Shown one piece after another: positions 45,308 to 56,027 of a stretch of 64,000 bases of DNA. How positions within the stretch are numbered: the first letter of the stretch is position 1; every line of letters begins with the position of its first letter. The notes beneath the pieces are model-generated. The model was not told where the DNA came from. It searched no databases and worked only from the letters and a program-made list of their open reading frames with translations. The DNA lies in assembly GCA_018398585.1 (NCBI GenBank), contig JAGTTD010000008.1, forward strand, positions 24,017,172-24,081,171, given 5' to 3'. The position numbers and the translations under genes are program-made. This stretch comes from Simmondsia chinensis (Eukaryota; Streptophyta; Magnoliopsida; Caryophyllales; Simmondsiaceae).

Positions 45308-46048
45308 TGTCAATAAAGTAAGGGTATGGCTTATTATAAAAGGGTTTATTAACCTTCCTAAGGCATGGCCCATACATTTGCTCAATAAGGGCGGCCAATT
45401 GTTCTTAAAGGGGTAGGTTTGGCACATGGTTTTGTACCTGCCATTGCTCCCCAAGGGGTTGAGGATCTCGAGGGGATAAGCAGGATACCCCTGGGCTCCC
45501 ATGACATTTGAACTAGGGAACAGATGTTGTCCCACATATGTAGAATGGTAACCTCCTTGATCATTATGGCCAATTGGTTGAGTAGCCATAAAGTATGGAC
45601 CAACCAATCATTGGGTTTGCGGCATGCCTAAAGAAACACCTACATTAACAAGTTGTTAGGTCATCCTTGCTTGATCAATCCCTGAGGTTTGATCTTAAAG
45701 ACATGGGAAATTGGATTGCCCCACGACGAGGACATTGATCCCTAGTGTTGGGAATTTGCCCCTGCACACACGCTCCAACGCTCTCTTCAGCCTCTTCAGG
45801 GGTATACCCTGAAGGGGGAAGGCTGCATACAACCCCCCTCCCTCCGACCCTACTTAGGCGAGAGCCCTTAAGGCACTGGCATGCTCCAAGGCTCTAATTA
45901 AGCCTTGAGACAGCCTCTCAAACATAAGGAGCACATGTACAGCCTGCCCCCCATTCTTAGAGATAGGCATAACCCAAACATTGGCATTGAGGTCCCTTGA
46001 AGCCAAGGTATGCCCTTGATTAAAAGGCCAAAATCCCCATATATTGTG
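45308..46048 (-). mobile_element. Element D, middle block: gag middle part
   Basis: The minus strand gives broken gag frames (45607-45275 with YFMATQPIGHNDQGGYHSTY and NPLGSNGRYKTMCQTY) homologous in order to D2 at 7650-8320. At 45308 it stops where D2 was inserted, and the following D bases are at 5413. At 46048 it stops where G was inserted, and D continues at 56028. TTGTG (46044-46048) is G's target duplication. Confidence 0.8.
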
Positions 46049-46412
46049 TGTCATGACCATGAAGGATTTTATGCATTTTTTAGTTGGTTTTAGCTTTGTA
46101 ATTCTCAATTGGATTCAAATTGTAAATCTGGCGGGAATGGCGAGTAAGGTAGTTAGCGGCTAAGTATGTTTTTAGCGGGAAAATGCTTATGTTTGGTTTT
46201 AAGCTTGTTTTTCATGTGTAGTGTTGGTCATCTATTTCCTTTAGTATAAATAAGCAAAATATCTTGTAACTGAAAGGCATTCAATGAAATTGATCTAATT
46301 CTCTCTCTCTCAACCCTAATTTTCTCTCTAATTCTCATCTCTTTCACTTCTTTCTCATCTCATAATCTTATATCTCAAGTTTATGATTGAAGTTTGATAT
46401 TGATTCATAATA
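46049..46412 (+). repeat. 5' LTR of G
   Basis: TGTCATGACCATGAAGG to TTCATAATA; the last bases would be CATAACA as in the 3' copy. TATA: AGTATAAATAAG (46243-46254). The U5 is rich in CTCTCT and TTCTCATC, as in F and E. Confidence 0.85.
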
Positions 46413-46850
46413 ATTGGTATCATAGCTTGTGTTTGCTGCCAATTAATTGCTTAATAGATTGGTTGGAGCTGGCTAGATGCAAGAAGACAGTACCAATGGT
46501 TGGTGGAGTAACTACTTAAGCAAATGCTGCAGCAAATACGACTTATGTTGCAACTGTGGGTTCAAACACTAGAGCCAATGTGGAGGTCAATCAATTTGAG
46601 CAATTGAGACTTTAGATGGAGTAGATGTTTGTAAGGATGCCGTAATCGTAGGATCAGAAGCTAACTGAGAAGTTTGATTTGCATTCTCAACAAATTGAAT
46701 CGAAGCTTAATGGATTTAGACAGAATCAACTTCCTGGAGTAGAAGTGTTATCTGCTGCCAGTCGGCATGATCGTCCTTCTGATATTATACAACCTCAATC
46801 ATCTGGATCTAGTGAGAATGGAACTGCTGGTGGAAGGACTTAAGGATTCA
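46413..46850 (+). other. Primer site and gag N-terminal remnant of G
   Basis: ATTGGTATCATAGCTTGTG (46413-46431) is the tRNA-Met type primer site. The following 400 bases hold only short frames, with traces of a gag N-terminus (QLTEKFDLHSQQIESKL-like near 46660-46700) resembling F residues 60-100. Confidence 0.7.
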
Positions 46851-47600
46851 AACAGCCACGTGTGGAGATTGATACATTTTATGGAAAGCAACCTCAGTCG
46901 TGGATCAGGAGATGCGAAAGGTATTTTCGATTCTATCATATTGATGAAACTGAGAAAGTGAGTTTGCTGCGGTATATCTCCAAGGAGATCAGGAAGTCTG
47001 GTATTATAGTCTGGTTTGCAGCAATCCTTACTTGACATGGATTGAATTTGTGAATGACCTCTGTGAGAGGTATGGAGAAGAGGATCCTGGTGAGGTGATT
47101 GATCACTTCAATAAACTGGCTCAAACTTCATCTACGAGAGAATATATGACTCGTTTTGAGAACTTGAGAGCTAGGATGTTGACAGTTAATCTCGGAGCTA
47201 GTGAGTCTTATTACATATCCATTTTCATAAGTGTCCTTAAACCTAGGATTAAAAACTTGGTTAAGGCTTTGAATCCTAGAACCTTGACTCATGCCTTTTC
47301 TAAGGCTAAATTGATGAAGGCCACAGTCTTAGCTAGTTCTGATGGACCTAGGTCCAAGGCTCTAAAGTCATCATCTCAACAGCAAGCTACTCTTATTAGT
47401 GGATCAAGGACTTTGAGTTTGGCAGAGAAGAAGAATCAGAGGTTGTATTTCAAATGCAATCAGAAGTATTTCTTTGGACACAAATGTAATCCTGAGCTGC
47501 TAATGACTGTCACTAGAGCAGACACCTGTGAGGACAATTAGGTTCAGGAAATAGAAGAAATCTCTGAAGAGTAGGAAGAGGAGGATCATGAGGAATCTAA
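46851..47600 (+). pseudogene. Gag of G
   Basis: The retrotransposon-gag domain follows F's: FKQPRVEIDTFYGKQPQSW, a frame change near 46960, then LCERYGEEDPGEVIDHFNKL, YMTRFENLRARML and SVLKPRIKNLVKAL (47032-47541). The zinc knuckle reads YFKCNQKYFFGHKC: the first Cys is Tyr but the His is kept, the opposite damage to F's. TAG codons near 47540 and 47572 close the frame. Confidence 0.85.
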
Positions 47601-47610
47601 GAATGATGAA

Positions 47611-48763
47611 ATGGAGATATCTGTCAGGGCCCTCACTGGAAATGGCTCTCATAACACGATAAGATTTAAAGGAGAGGTGGGACACAAGCACTTGTTGATC
47701 TTGATTGACAGCGGCAGTACACATAGCTTTGTGGATCCTAAGTTTGTGAAGCAGGTTGAGCATGAAATGATCAAGACTAGTCTCTTAGTGGCTGATGGGA
47801 ATTCCATGATCACACAGATGAACTGTAAAGGGTTTTGCTAGAGGATGCAAGGACATCAATTTGAGTATGATTTCAGAGTACTTAAACTGGGAGGTTATGG
47901 TATGGTCCTTGGGGTTGATTGGATGAAATCCATTAGTCCCTTAGTCTTTGATTTTGCTCAACTATCTATGTCTTTGAAAAGGAAGGACAAAGTGTGGCAT
48001 TGCAAGGGTATGAAGCAAGGGAAAAACCTCGAGAAAATGGTAAGGAAAGGGAAATATCAGTGGATTGGTCAGTTGTTTTGCATCACAGCTAATTCTGATG
48101 CAGCTCAGGGGACTTCCGATCCTTCCATTGGACAGTTGCTACATGAGTATGAGGATGTCTTTTCACTGCCATCTACCTTGCCTCCTAAGAGGGTTCTGGA
48201 TCATGCTGTTTCTCTTAAGGTTAATTCCAATCCTGTGAATTTAAGACCTTCTAGGTATCCTCGCTCACAGATTAGTGAGATTGAAAGACAAGCTGAAGAG
48301 CTATTGAAGACAAACTTCATTAGACATAGCCACTGCCCCTTTGCTTCTCATGTGATTCTTGTTAAGTTCATCACGAATGTGTGTGGATTACAGGCGTCTC
48401 AACTCTCTCACCATCAAGGATAAATTTCCAATTCCTATTATAAACAATCTGCTTAATGAGTTAAATGGTTCCCACTACTCCAAGTTAGACTTGAGGCAGG
48501 GATAGCACAAGATTAGAGTGATGGATGAGGATATTCGCAAGACTGCCTTTAGGACACATCACGGACATTATGAATTTGTGGTTATGCCTTTTGGCTTGAT
48601 CAATGCTCTGGCTACCTTTCAGGCATTAATCAACCATGTGTTTAAAGTTCATTTGAGGAAGTTTGTGTTGGTGTTTTTCAATGATATACTAGTTTATAGT
48701 CCCTCCATAGAAGCACATGTCAAACATTTGAGGCAAGTCTTTTTTGATTATGCGCAAGAATAA
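47611..48763 (+). pseudogene. Protease and RT of G, first part
   Basis: Protease active site LILIDSGSTHSFVDP and MVLGVDWMKS; a TAG (47839) stands where F has a Trp codon. The RT N-terminus (EYEDVFSLPSTLPPKR, SEIERQAEELLKTNFIR) runs to a frameshift near 48360, after which DYRRLN-type sequence continues in another phase. The catalytic box reads FFNDILVYS (48674-48685), so the first Asp of the DD pair is Asn. Inactive. Confidence 0.85.
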
Positions 48764-49490
48764 GTTGTATGCTAAGCTAGCCAAGTGTTCATTTACTCAC
48801 ACTCAAGTGGAGTACTTGAGACACATAGATTCCAAGGAAAGTGTGGCAGCTGACCCCTGTAAGATACATGCAATGAGAGAGTGGTCTGTTCCTCAAAATC
48901 TCAAGCAGTTGCGTGGTTTCCTTAGATTGACCGGATACTATAGGAAGTTCATTGCTGGATATGGAGTGTTGGCCAAGCCCTTAACTGATCACTTGAAGAA
49001 GGATGCATTCCTATGGTCTGAAGTTGCTCAAGAAGCATTTGAATGCGTCAAGTTAGCTGTGTGTTCTGCACTAGTCCTAATTATGCCTGATTTTGGAAAG
49101 CCTTTTAGAATAGAAACTGATGCCAGCAGCGTGGAAATTGGGGCAGTCCTTTCTCAGCGAGAGAGACCAGTGGCCTTCCTCAGTCAAGGCCTTAGTCCTA
49201 GAAATCAGCAGCTCTCAATTTATGGAAAAGAGTATTTGGCCATCTTGTTAGCTGTTCAGAAGTGGAGTTACTACCTTAAGGGACATCATTTTGTTATCAG
49301 AACTGACCACCAGAGTCTCAAATATCTTCTAGAGTAGAAGATCACCATGAGAGTGCAAAGAAAGGGACTAATGAAGATGTTTGGATTGAGTTGTTCTACT
49401 AAGTATCGTAATGGAAGAGAGAATCTTGTTGCTGATGCCCTCTCTCAAAGGTTTGAAGGAAGCGAATCTAGCTCCCGCTGAGCTATTTCA
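48744..49490 (+). pseudogene. RT C-terminus and RNase H of G
   Basis: After a frameshift near 48745: KLYAKLAKCSFTHTQVEYL, REWSVPQNLKQLRGFLRLTG, then RNase H with ETDASSVEIGAVLSQ, GKEYLAILLAVQKW and RTDHQSLKYLLE, closed by a TAG (49336) that sits where F has CAG. A further stretch to 49490 has GRENLVADALSQ. Confidence 0.85.
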
Positions 49491-49508
49491 TGTGTCCTAC
49501 CTGATTGA

Positions 49509-50204
49509 ATGGAGGAAGTGCACAAGTCCTATGAAGGTGATAAATTTGCTACTGATTGTATTACAGCCTACAGTGTGAGTAATTCATCCATAGAAGAAGC
49601 TGAAGTCACTGTCTTAAACAAAATTTTGAGGATTAAAGGAAAAGTGTGTGTTGGAGCTTCCTCTGATTTGAGAAAACAGATCATCCAGGCCCTCCAGTCT
49701 TCTGCTTAGGGTGGACACTTCGGTATAGATGGCACATACAAGAGGCTGAAGCAGTACTTTTGCTAGGTTGGAGCTAAGAAGGGGGTTGAAGAATATGTTC
49801 AAGGATATGATGTCTGCCAAAGGACTAAGTCTGATCATGTCTAGTACCCAGGCCTACTGCAACCATTGCCCATTCCTAACAAAGCTTGGCAGCATATAAG
49901 CATAGATTTTGTGGAAGGCTTACCAAAGGTTGAGGGCAAGGAGGTGACATGGGTTATTGTGGATGGGTTTACAAAGTTCAGCCATTTCATAGATTTGAGG
50001 CATCCCATCGTTGCAGAGAAATTGGCCAAGATCTTCCTCGATCACATCTACAAATTGCATAGGTTGCCTCAATCCATTGTGCCTGACCAAGATAGGATGA
50101 TCACTTGTCAATTTTGGTAAGAATTATTTTTGTTGATGGGTTCTACTCTTGCACTCAATTCATCATACCATCCTCAATCAGATGGACAAACTGAGAGGGT
50201 TAAC
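49509..50204 (+). pseudogene. Integrase of G, first part
   Basis: The HHCC part has lost its first His and first Cys (F has HDAAWGGH and CDVC; here QSSA-stop-GGH and YDVC). The core has ISIDFVEGLP (Asp), VPDQDRMITCQFW (Asp), and SDGQTERVN (Glu), where element H cuts it at 50204. A TAA (50117) stands after QFW. It continues at 54915. Confidence 0.85.
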
Positions 50205-50974
50205 GGATAAGTCTAATTTAGTATATAATTATTTATATCATTTTGATTCATTTTCAACCATTTTACATTAAACTTTTATAGCTTTCGCTCGGTTTTGCTC
50301 TTTTTCACTCATATTGTTATTTTCTTGCGAAAACACTCATTTTATACTAAATCTTGCTAGGTTTTATCATCAACATCAATAAGTGGAAGCAAGATACATC
50401 AAATAAAAGAAACAAAATGGAAAAACCACACGGTTTATACAAGACTGGACAAGAAATGACATAAGTTGATACAAGTTGCTTTGGGCGGCAACTTTATTCA
50501 ATTTTTTCAACTCAAATACATTTCATAGCACAAGAACACCATCACCCTGATCTGAATTTGCAGCTTGGGCGGTGGAAAAGTGGAGAAAAGCATAAAATAA
50601 CACAAGTTGATTCAAATTGCAAAGGGGCGGAAAACATGGGCAAACGAGATGAAAGCAAGTTCATTTTTTATTCATATTTTTATCACCCTTCAAACACTAT
50701 AAATAGGGGTCATTTGGGAGTGTCTTGATCATCCTCAACTCAGCAAAAAATTCTCATACAAAGGAAGAAAGAAGAGGGAAAATGTGAGGAAGAAAGAAGG
50801 AGAAGGAAGGAAGAAAGCTTGGCTTGTAATTTTGCATTTTTAAGTTCTTTCTATCATTTTATTCTTCTAAGTTCATGAATTTTGTCTTATTTATGCTTTA
50901 TTTTATGTCTATCATGAACTAATTTTGTTTTTCCATGTCTACGATGTAGCCTAAGCGTAATATACGCTCTAGAG
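50205..50974 (+). repeat. 5' LTR of H (truncated)
   Basis: Very similar to 53478-54240 of the 3' LTR, to the word TAATATACGCTCTA, where it passes into gag sequence. The remaining U5 and the primer site are deleted. TATA: ACTATAAATAGG (50696-50707). A GA-rich stretch (GAAGAAAGAAGG) follows the TATA. Confidence 0.85.
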
Positions 50975-51682
50975 TAAATGAGTCTGAAAACCAAGACGAG
51001 ACTAAAGCAAAGAGGGCAGAACCTAAGCCCTACAAACCAAAAATCTCATTTCCTCAATGATTGAAAACGTAAAACATCGATAACTCATTTATGGAAACTT
51101 TCAAGAAATTACCTATTAATGTCCCTTTCACACATATGTTGAAAGAAATGCCCAAAAATGTAAAACTCATAAAGGAAACCCTGTCTAACAAAAGAAAACT
51201 AGAAGAGTTTGAGACTGTGGCACTGAATGAAGAATGTAGTGCCATACTGCAGAAGAAGCTTCCTCTTAAACTTAAAGATCCAGAGTGTTTTTCTATACCT
51301 TGTACCATTGGCGCCTGTACTTTTGACAATGTCTTATGTGATTTAGGTGCAAGTATTAATTTGATACCAGTTTTTGTTTTCAGGAAACTTGGTCTAGGAG
51401 GGGTAAAGCCCAACCACGGTATCACTCAAATTGGCAAACAGGTCTATCAAGTATCCACGAGGAGTGGTAGAGGATGTTTTGGTGAAAATAGATAAATTCA
51501 TCTTTCCAGCTGATTTTATAGTGCTTGACATAAAAGAGGATAAAGAAATACCTCAAATTTTAGGACGACCCTTCCTTGCTACGAGATGGGCCTTAATTGA
51601 TGTACAACAAGGAAAACTGATCCTAAGGGTAGAAGATGAGCAAGTGATCTTCAATGTTCTTAAACCCATAGAACTCTCATAA
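50949..51682 (+). pseudogene. Gag C-terminus and protease of H
   Basis: Short gag piece (ENQDETKAKRAEPKPYKPK), a stop near 51058, then a 134-codon frame with METFKKLPINVPFTHMLKEM, EEFETVALNEECSAILQKK and the protease active site LCDLGASINLIP. A phase change near 51430-51490 leads to the protease C-terminal half SIKYPRGVVEDVLVKIDKF and ILGRPFLATRWALIDVQQGK. This is the Athila type of retropepsin with D-L-G-A in place of D-T-G-A. The catalytic Asp is intact. Confidence 0.85.
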
Positions 51683-51999
51683 GAGAAGGACACTTGTTTT
51701 CAAATTGAAGATCAGGTTTTTCTGCTAAGTCGGAGGCTTTGGGAGACAAGGATGATTTAGCAAAGAAAGGTGCCAAGATTATAAGAAGAAAATTCAAAGA
51801 ATGGTGCATAAAGGTTAAGGATCTTATAGTTGGAGAAGGTGGAAATGGTCAAATAAAAAAGGGCATGAAAAAGATTCATGGAAGAAAATTGTCACTAAAG
51901 GTGGATGGTGGAAGTGCCATTTTCTTAAAGGATCCGGGATAGAATATCATTAAAAGTCGAGCTAACAACTATAAATTTAGCGCTTCTTGGGAGGCAACC
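51683..51999 (+). other. Conserved linker of the RT-less Athila-like family (H copy)
   Basis: A short frame (51739-51942: KKIHGRKLSLKVDGG, FLKDPG) ends at a stop followed by the GCGCTTCTTGGGAGGCAACC box. Element I has the same segment in the same order (60060-59715). In full-length Athila relatives this box lies after pol, as far as I know, so the linker probably marks the deletion joint. Confidence 0.65.
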
Positions 52000-53477
52000 C
52001 AAGTGTTCCTTTCCTTACTTCTTTTAGTTTCCTTTTATTTTTATTATTTTCTCATGTTTCTGTATCTTTTTTATTCAAACATGTATTTTGAAACAAGTTT
52101 GGGGGTAACCTAATCACAACATTCACCAACAAATATCAATCCTCAAATCTAGGAAGTATCTCTTACCTACTGCTTCATTCTTTACATTTTTTTTAACATT
52201 GAGGAAACTGTTAACTTTAAGTTTGGGGGTGGGAGAAACAACTTTTAAAATTTTGAACAAAATTTTTCAAAAAGTTTCCTTGTATTGTCTTTTAGAGTTG
52301 GCTTTAGTGCCTCCCAGAGTTTGGAGCCTTTGTATGGGGATATAGATAGTGTCGGCCAACAAAATAATTTTCTATTTTCTATAGTTTACATCATTAGTCT
52401 TTCCAAATTTAATTAAAAAGAAAAAGAAAAAGAACTTATCATCATGCTTTTTAGGCAATTTTTACCTCTTTTTAGCTCGTTTACTTTAATTAGATTTGAA
52501 TAACCTGATAATCAATTATTTTTTTGTTCTAATTGCCAAACACGACCTAATCTAAGGCACTATCTTGATAAAATCATGGTATTTAAGTTCACTAGTTAGC
52601 ATGGCTGTTTTACTTTTATTTTTGATTAAAAGATGCTCAAATTTAAATGGATTGCATTAATATTATCTTTTACATAATAGACTTTGAAGAGTTATGCCTA
52701 AATCTAAAGAAAAAATATGACTAAAAATAAAAAGAGGAAAGCATTTCTAGCACCACTATCCCACATAAACAATTTTAAGATATGTGCTACCCATTAAGAG
52801 GACGTCTCAATGGCGGCTTCCCTTACTTATGGGTAATCGCCCAGGAGTCAGAGCTTGATTCTCACTAAAGATATACTTGAGAAGTTATAATGAAGGCATC
52901 TCAGTGGTGGCTTCTCTTACCTATGGGTCATCGCCCAGGAGTCGGAGCTTGATTCTCGTTGAAGATATACTCACACGGTAATATTTGGGATGTTTCAGTG
53001 GTGGCTTCTCTTACTTATGGGCCATCACCTAGGAGTCGGAGCTTGATTCTCGCTAAAGATATACTCATGAGCCGAGATTGACTTGAGCAAAAAAATTCCT
53101 CAGATTAAAAAAAAAAAAAAAGAATAAAAAGACACTTTTTCTAAATAATTTAGTTTTAGGCATACTTGATAAGTCTTGTTATAAGTGGTATGATTTTTGT
53201 CCTCTATTCGTTTCGAATGTCTTGAGATTAAAAGCAACGGATAAACTTAATTTACTTAGCTAACTTTTGAATTTAGCTACCTAGGTAATTGACAGGTTTT
53301 TCCTTAGAAAAGACGGTTTTGCCTTTAGAACATTAAAACTTTGAGCTTTGGTTATTCTTTTCTACTAAGAGTATACTTGCTTTGAACAGTGGCAGAATTC
53401 TTTAAAAAGCATGACATCATATGCTTTAATGTTTAGCCTTGCTCGAGGACGAGTAAGATTTAAGTTTGGGGGTATTT
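52000..53477 (+). other. Non-coding 3' region and polypurine tract of H
   Basis: About 1.5 kb without a usable frame, with several AAGTTTGGGGGT-like words (52097, 52220, 53462). It contains three 94 bp tandem repeats (52801-53076). It ends GCTCGAGGACGAGTAAG and the tract AAGTTTGGGGGTATTT (53462-53477) before the 3' LTR, typical of Athila-like elements. Element I has homologous words (CAAACTTAAAG near 59490; the segment near 59350). Confidence 0.75.
52801..53076 (+). repeat. Three 94 bp tandem repeats in H
   Basis: Units begin TCTCAATGGCGGCTTC (52805), TCTCAGTGGTGGCTTC (52899) and TTTCAGTGGTGGCTTC (52993). Each contains GGAGTC.GAGCTTGATTCTC and ends AAGATATACT. The period is 94 bp exactly. 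The first 75 bp of each unit are well conserved and the rest diverged. Confidence 0.9.
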
Positions 53478-54909
53478 TGATACGTCTAATTTAGTATATA
53501 ATTATTTATATCATTTTGATTCATTTTTAACCATTTTACATCAAACTTTTATCACTTTTTCTCGGTTTTGCTCTTTTTTGCTCATATTGCCATTTTCTTG
53601 CAAAAATACTCATTTTATACTAAATCTTGCTAGGTTTTATCATCAACATCAATAAGTGGAAGTAAGATACATCAAATAAAAGGAAAAAAAATGGCAAAAC
53701 CACACAGTTTATACAAGAATGGACAAGAAATGACATAAGTTGATACAAGTTGCTTTGGGTGGCAACTTTATTCAAATTTTTCAGCTCAAATACATTGCAT
53801 AGCACAAGAACACCATCACCCTGATCTAAATTTGCAGTTTGGGCGGTGAAAAAGTGGAGAAAAGCATAAAATAACACAAGTTGATTGAAATTGCAAAGGG
53901 GCGGCAAACATGGCCAAATGAGATGAAAGCAAGTTCATTTTTTATTCATATTTTTATCACCCTTCAAACACTATAAATAGGGGTCATTTGGGAGTGTTTT
54001 GATCATCCTCAACTCAGCAAACAATTCTCATACAAAGGAAGAAAGAAGAGGAAAAATGTGAGGAAGAAAGAAGGAGAAGGAAGGAGGAAAGCTTGGTTTG
54101 TAATTTTGCATTTTTAAGTTCTATCATTTTCTTCTTCTAAGTTCTTGAATTTTGTCTTAGTTATGCTTTATTTTATGTCTATCATGAACTAATTTTGTTT
54201 TTCCAAGTCTATGATGTAGCCTAAGTTGTAATATACGCTCTATTCTAATTCAACGAATTCAATATTTTGTTATTGAATTGTTGAAATGTTTATCGTTATT
54301 CTTCATGAGTTTTAAATTCTTGATCACCATTTAAAGCCTATAATGATTCATAATGAGTTCGAGAGGAGATTTATTATGATTGCTAAGGTCATAAGCACCA
54401 CAAATTAAGCGAATGCTCGAGAGAGATTAAAGGAATTTATGTGGTCTTAAGTGAAAATCATGGATCTTTAAAACTTTTTTTCTTATTTAAATTTATGCAC
54501 GAGAGTGATGGGTTGATATGTAAAAGAGTATGCCAAATGTTGCTTGAGAGAGAATATTTAGTAATTTAGGGTTTTCGACCATCAACATGCAATAACAACA
54601 TGAATATTGAGAATAGAAAGGCGTATTAATTCGACTAGGTGAAATCGGATGCCTTGAATTCTATTTAAATCATAAAAACCAACAAAAATCAGTAATAGTT
54701 TTCGTAAAAATTTGTAAACATTTTTGTTCCTTTTTATTCTGTGTTATTTCGTTTCAAAAAACTACAATTTTCGGTCTTTCAAATAGCACTGGAACTACTA
54801 ATTTCGGTACTCACTCAATAACAATTCTTGTGAAAGCGATACTCTACTCACTGCTTTATTACTTGATATGACTAGTGTACTTGCTAAGCATACACCAAGT
54901 TAAGCATCA
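53478..54909 (+). repeat. 3' LTR of H
   Basis: TGATACGTCTAATTTAG to AAGTTAAGCATCA, 1432 bp. TATA CTATAAATAG (53971-53980). The last ~670 bp are not present in the 5' LTR. Parts of it (TTTATTACTTGATA.GACT, CTTGCTAAGCA) resemble the LTR of element I. Confidence 0.9.
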
Positions 54910-54914
54910 TTAAC

Positions 54915-55676
54915 CAACGTGTGGAGCAGTATCTAAGGAGCATGACATTCACCTATACTAAGCACTAGTCTCATTGGTTATCCTTAGTAAAGTTTTGGTA
55001 TAACACTCACTTCCATTCTGCCATAGGGACTACTCCCTTTAAGGCCTTATATGTGTACGATCCTCCTTCACCAATGGTGCTGCAAGGTGTAACTTCTCAC
55101 GTGGCTGAGGTCAATGATCTTCTTTCTCAAAGGAGGCAACAAGTTCAGCAATTAAGGGACAATTTGCAGCTAGCTTAGTCAAGGATGAAGTATTATGCTG
55201 ATAAGAAGCGTTTTGACCGATCCTTTGCAGTTGGAGACTTGGATGTATCTCAAACTCCAACCTTACAGGCAGACTTCTGTGGCAGTGCGCAAAAATGTGG
55301 AGTTGAGGGCTCACTTCCTTGGTCCTGACAAGATGTTAAAGAAATTGGGAAATGTGGCTTATTGGCTAGAGCTTTCTCCTAATTCTTTTGTTCATCCTGT
55401 CTTTCATGTTTTTCTTTTGAAAAGACATAGGGCTGAAGGGAAAGATTGTTCAAGCAAGCCTTCGGAAGCAGCAAGCAAAGGAACATTGATACAAGTTCAT
55501 GCAGAAATTTTGGGATCTCGCTTAGTGTAGCAGCAAGGCAAGGCAATGAAGAAGGTTTTGATTCAGTGGGTCAATATGGATCCTACACAAGCTAGCTGGA
55601 AGAATTGGAAGTTCACAAGCAGTCAATTCCCTTCTTCTTCATTCTTGGGGCAAGAATGATTTTGAGGAGCAGGTCT
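54915..55676 (+). pseudogene. Integrase of G, second part
   Basis: Continues the integrase after H: QRVEQYLRSMTFT, HWLSLVKFWYNTHFHSAIGTTPF, then RRQQVQQLRDNLQLA, stop TAG, SRMKYYADKKRFDRSF. The GPY/F part is out of phase (55195-55530 has LQPYRQTSVAVRKNVELRAHFLGPDK and SPNSFVHPVFHVFLLKRH). A chromodomain-like tail as in F is suggested by QWVNMDPTQASWKNW (about 55565-55610). It ends at the purine-rich GAGGAGCAGGTC (55664-55675). Confidence 0.8.
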
Positions 55677-56027
55677 TATCATGACTGTGAAGGATTTTAT
55701 GCATTTTTAGTAATTTTTAACTGTGTAGTTCTCAATTGGATTCAAATTGTAAATTTGACGGCTCAGGTGGTTAGCGGCTAAGTATGTTTTTAGCGGGAAA
55801 ATGCATATGTTTAGTTTTAAGCTTGTTTTTCATGTGCAATGTTAGCCGTCTATTTCCTTTAATATAATAAGCAAAATATCTTGTAATTGAAAGGCATTCA
55901 AAGAAATTGATCGAATTCTCTCTCTCAACCCTAATTTTCTCTCTAATTCTCATGTCTTCCACTTCTTTCTCATCTCATATTCTTATATTTGAAGTTTATG
56001 ATTCAAGTTTGATCTTGAATCATAACA
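55677..56027 (+). repeat. 3' LTR of G
   Basis: Starts TATCATGACTGTGAAGG (first G changed to A) and ends GAATCATAACA, 351 bp. TTGTG follows. It differs from the 5' LTR by several substitutions and small gaps. Confidence 0.85.

Larger units (their letters stand above)
50205..54909 (+). mobile_element. Element H: Athila-like gypsy without RT/integrase, TSD TTAAC
   Basis: It starts GGATAAGTC (TGATACGTC in its other LTR) and ends AAGCATCA, with TTAAC on both sides (50200-50204, 54910-54914). Order: 5' LTR lacking its last ~670 bp and the primer site, gag C-terminal piece and protease, a conserved linker, the GCGCTTCTTGGGAGGCAACC box (51980-51999), 1.5 kb of non-coding DNA, purine tract, complete 3' LTR (53478-54909). 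RT, RNase H and integrase are absent. It splits G's integrase gene. Confidence 0.9.
46049..56027 (+). mobile_element. Element G: Ty3/gypsy relative of F, TSD TTGTG, split by H
   Basis: G's own sequence is 46049-50204 and 54910-56027, about 5.27 kb: LTRs of 364 and 351 bp, tRNA-Met primer site, gag, protease, RT, RNase H and integrase. TTGTG flanks it on both sides (46044-46048, 56028-56032). Protein motifs match F closely, so G is the same lineage, but it has more stops, frameshifts and lost catalytic residues, and its LTR ends have decayed. It lies in D's gag. Confidence 0.9.

Noticed and set aside
45275..45607. A 110-codon open frame with Tyr/Gly/Gln-rich protein that could be a small host gene
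   Set aside because: It is homologous in order to D2's gag at 8040-8300 and lies in D's middle block, so it is retroelement gag.
52000..53460. A possible env-like gene between pol and 3' LTR, known in some Athila elements
   Set aside because: No frame above about 60 codons, no signal peptide or membrane segment; the stretch is tandem repeats and AT-rich non-coding DNA.
53462..53477. G-rich word GGTTTGGGGGT-like as a G-quadruplex or telomere-like motif
   Set aside because: A single purine run before an LTR is the polypurine tract, and no repeated G tracts are nearby.
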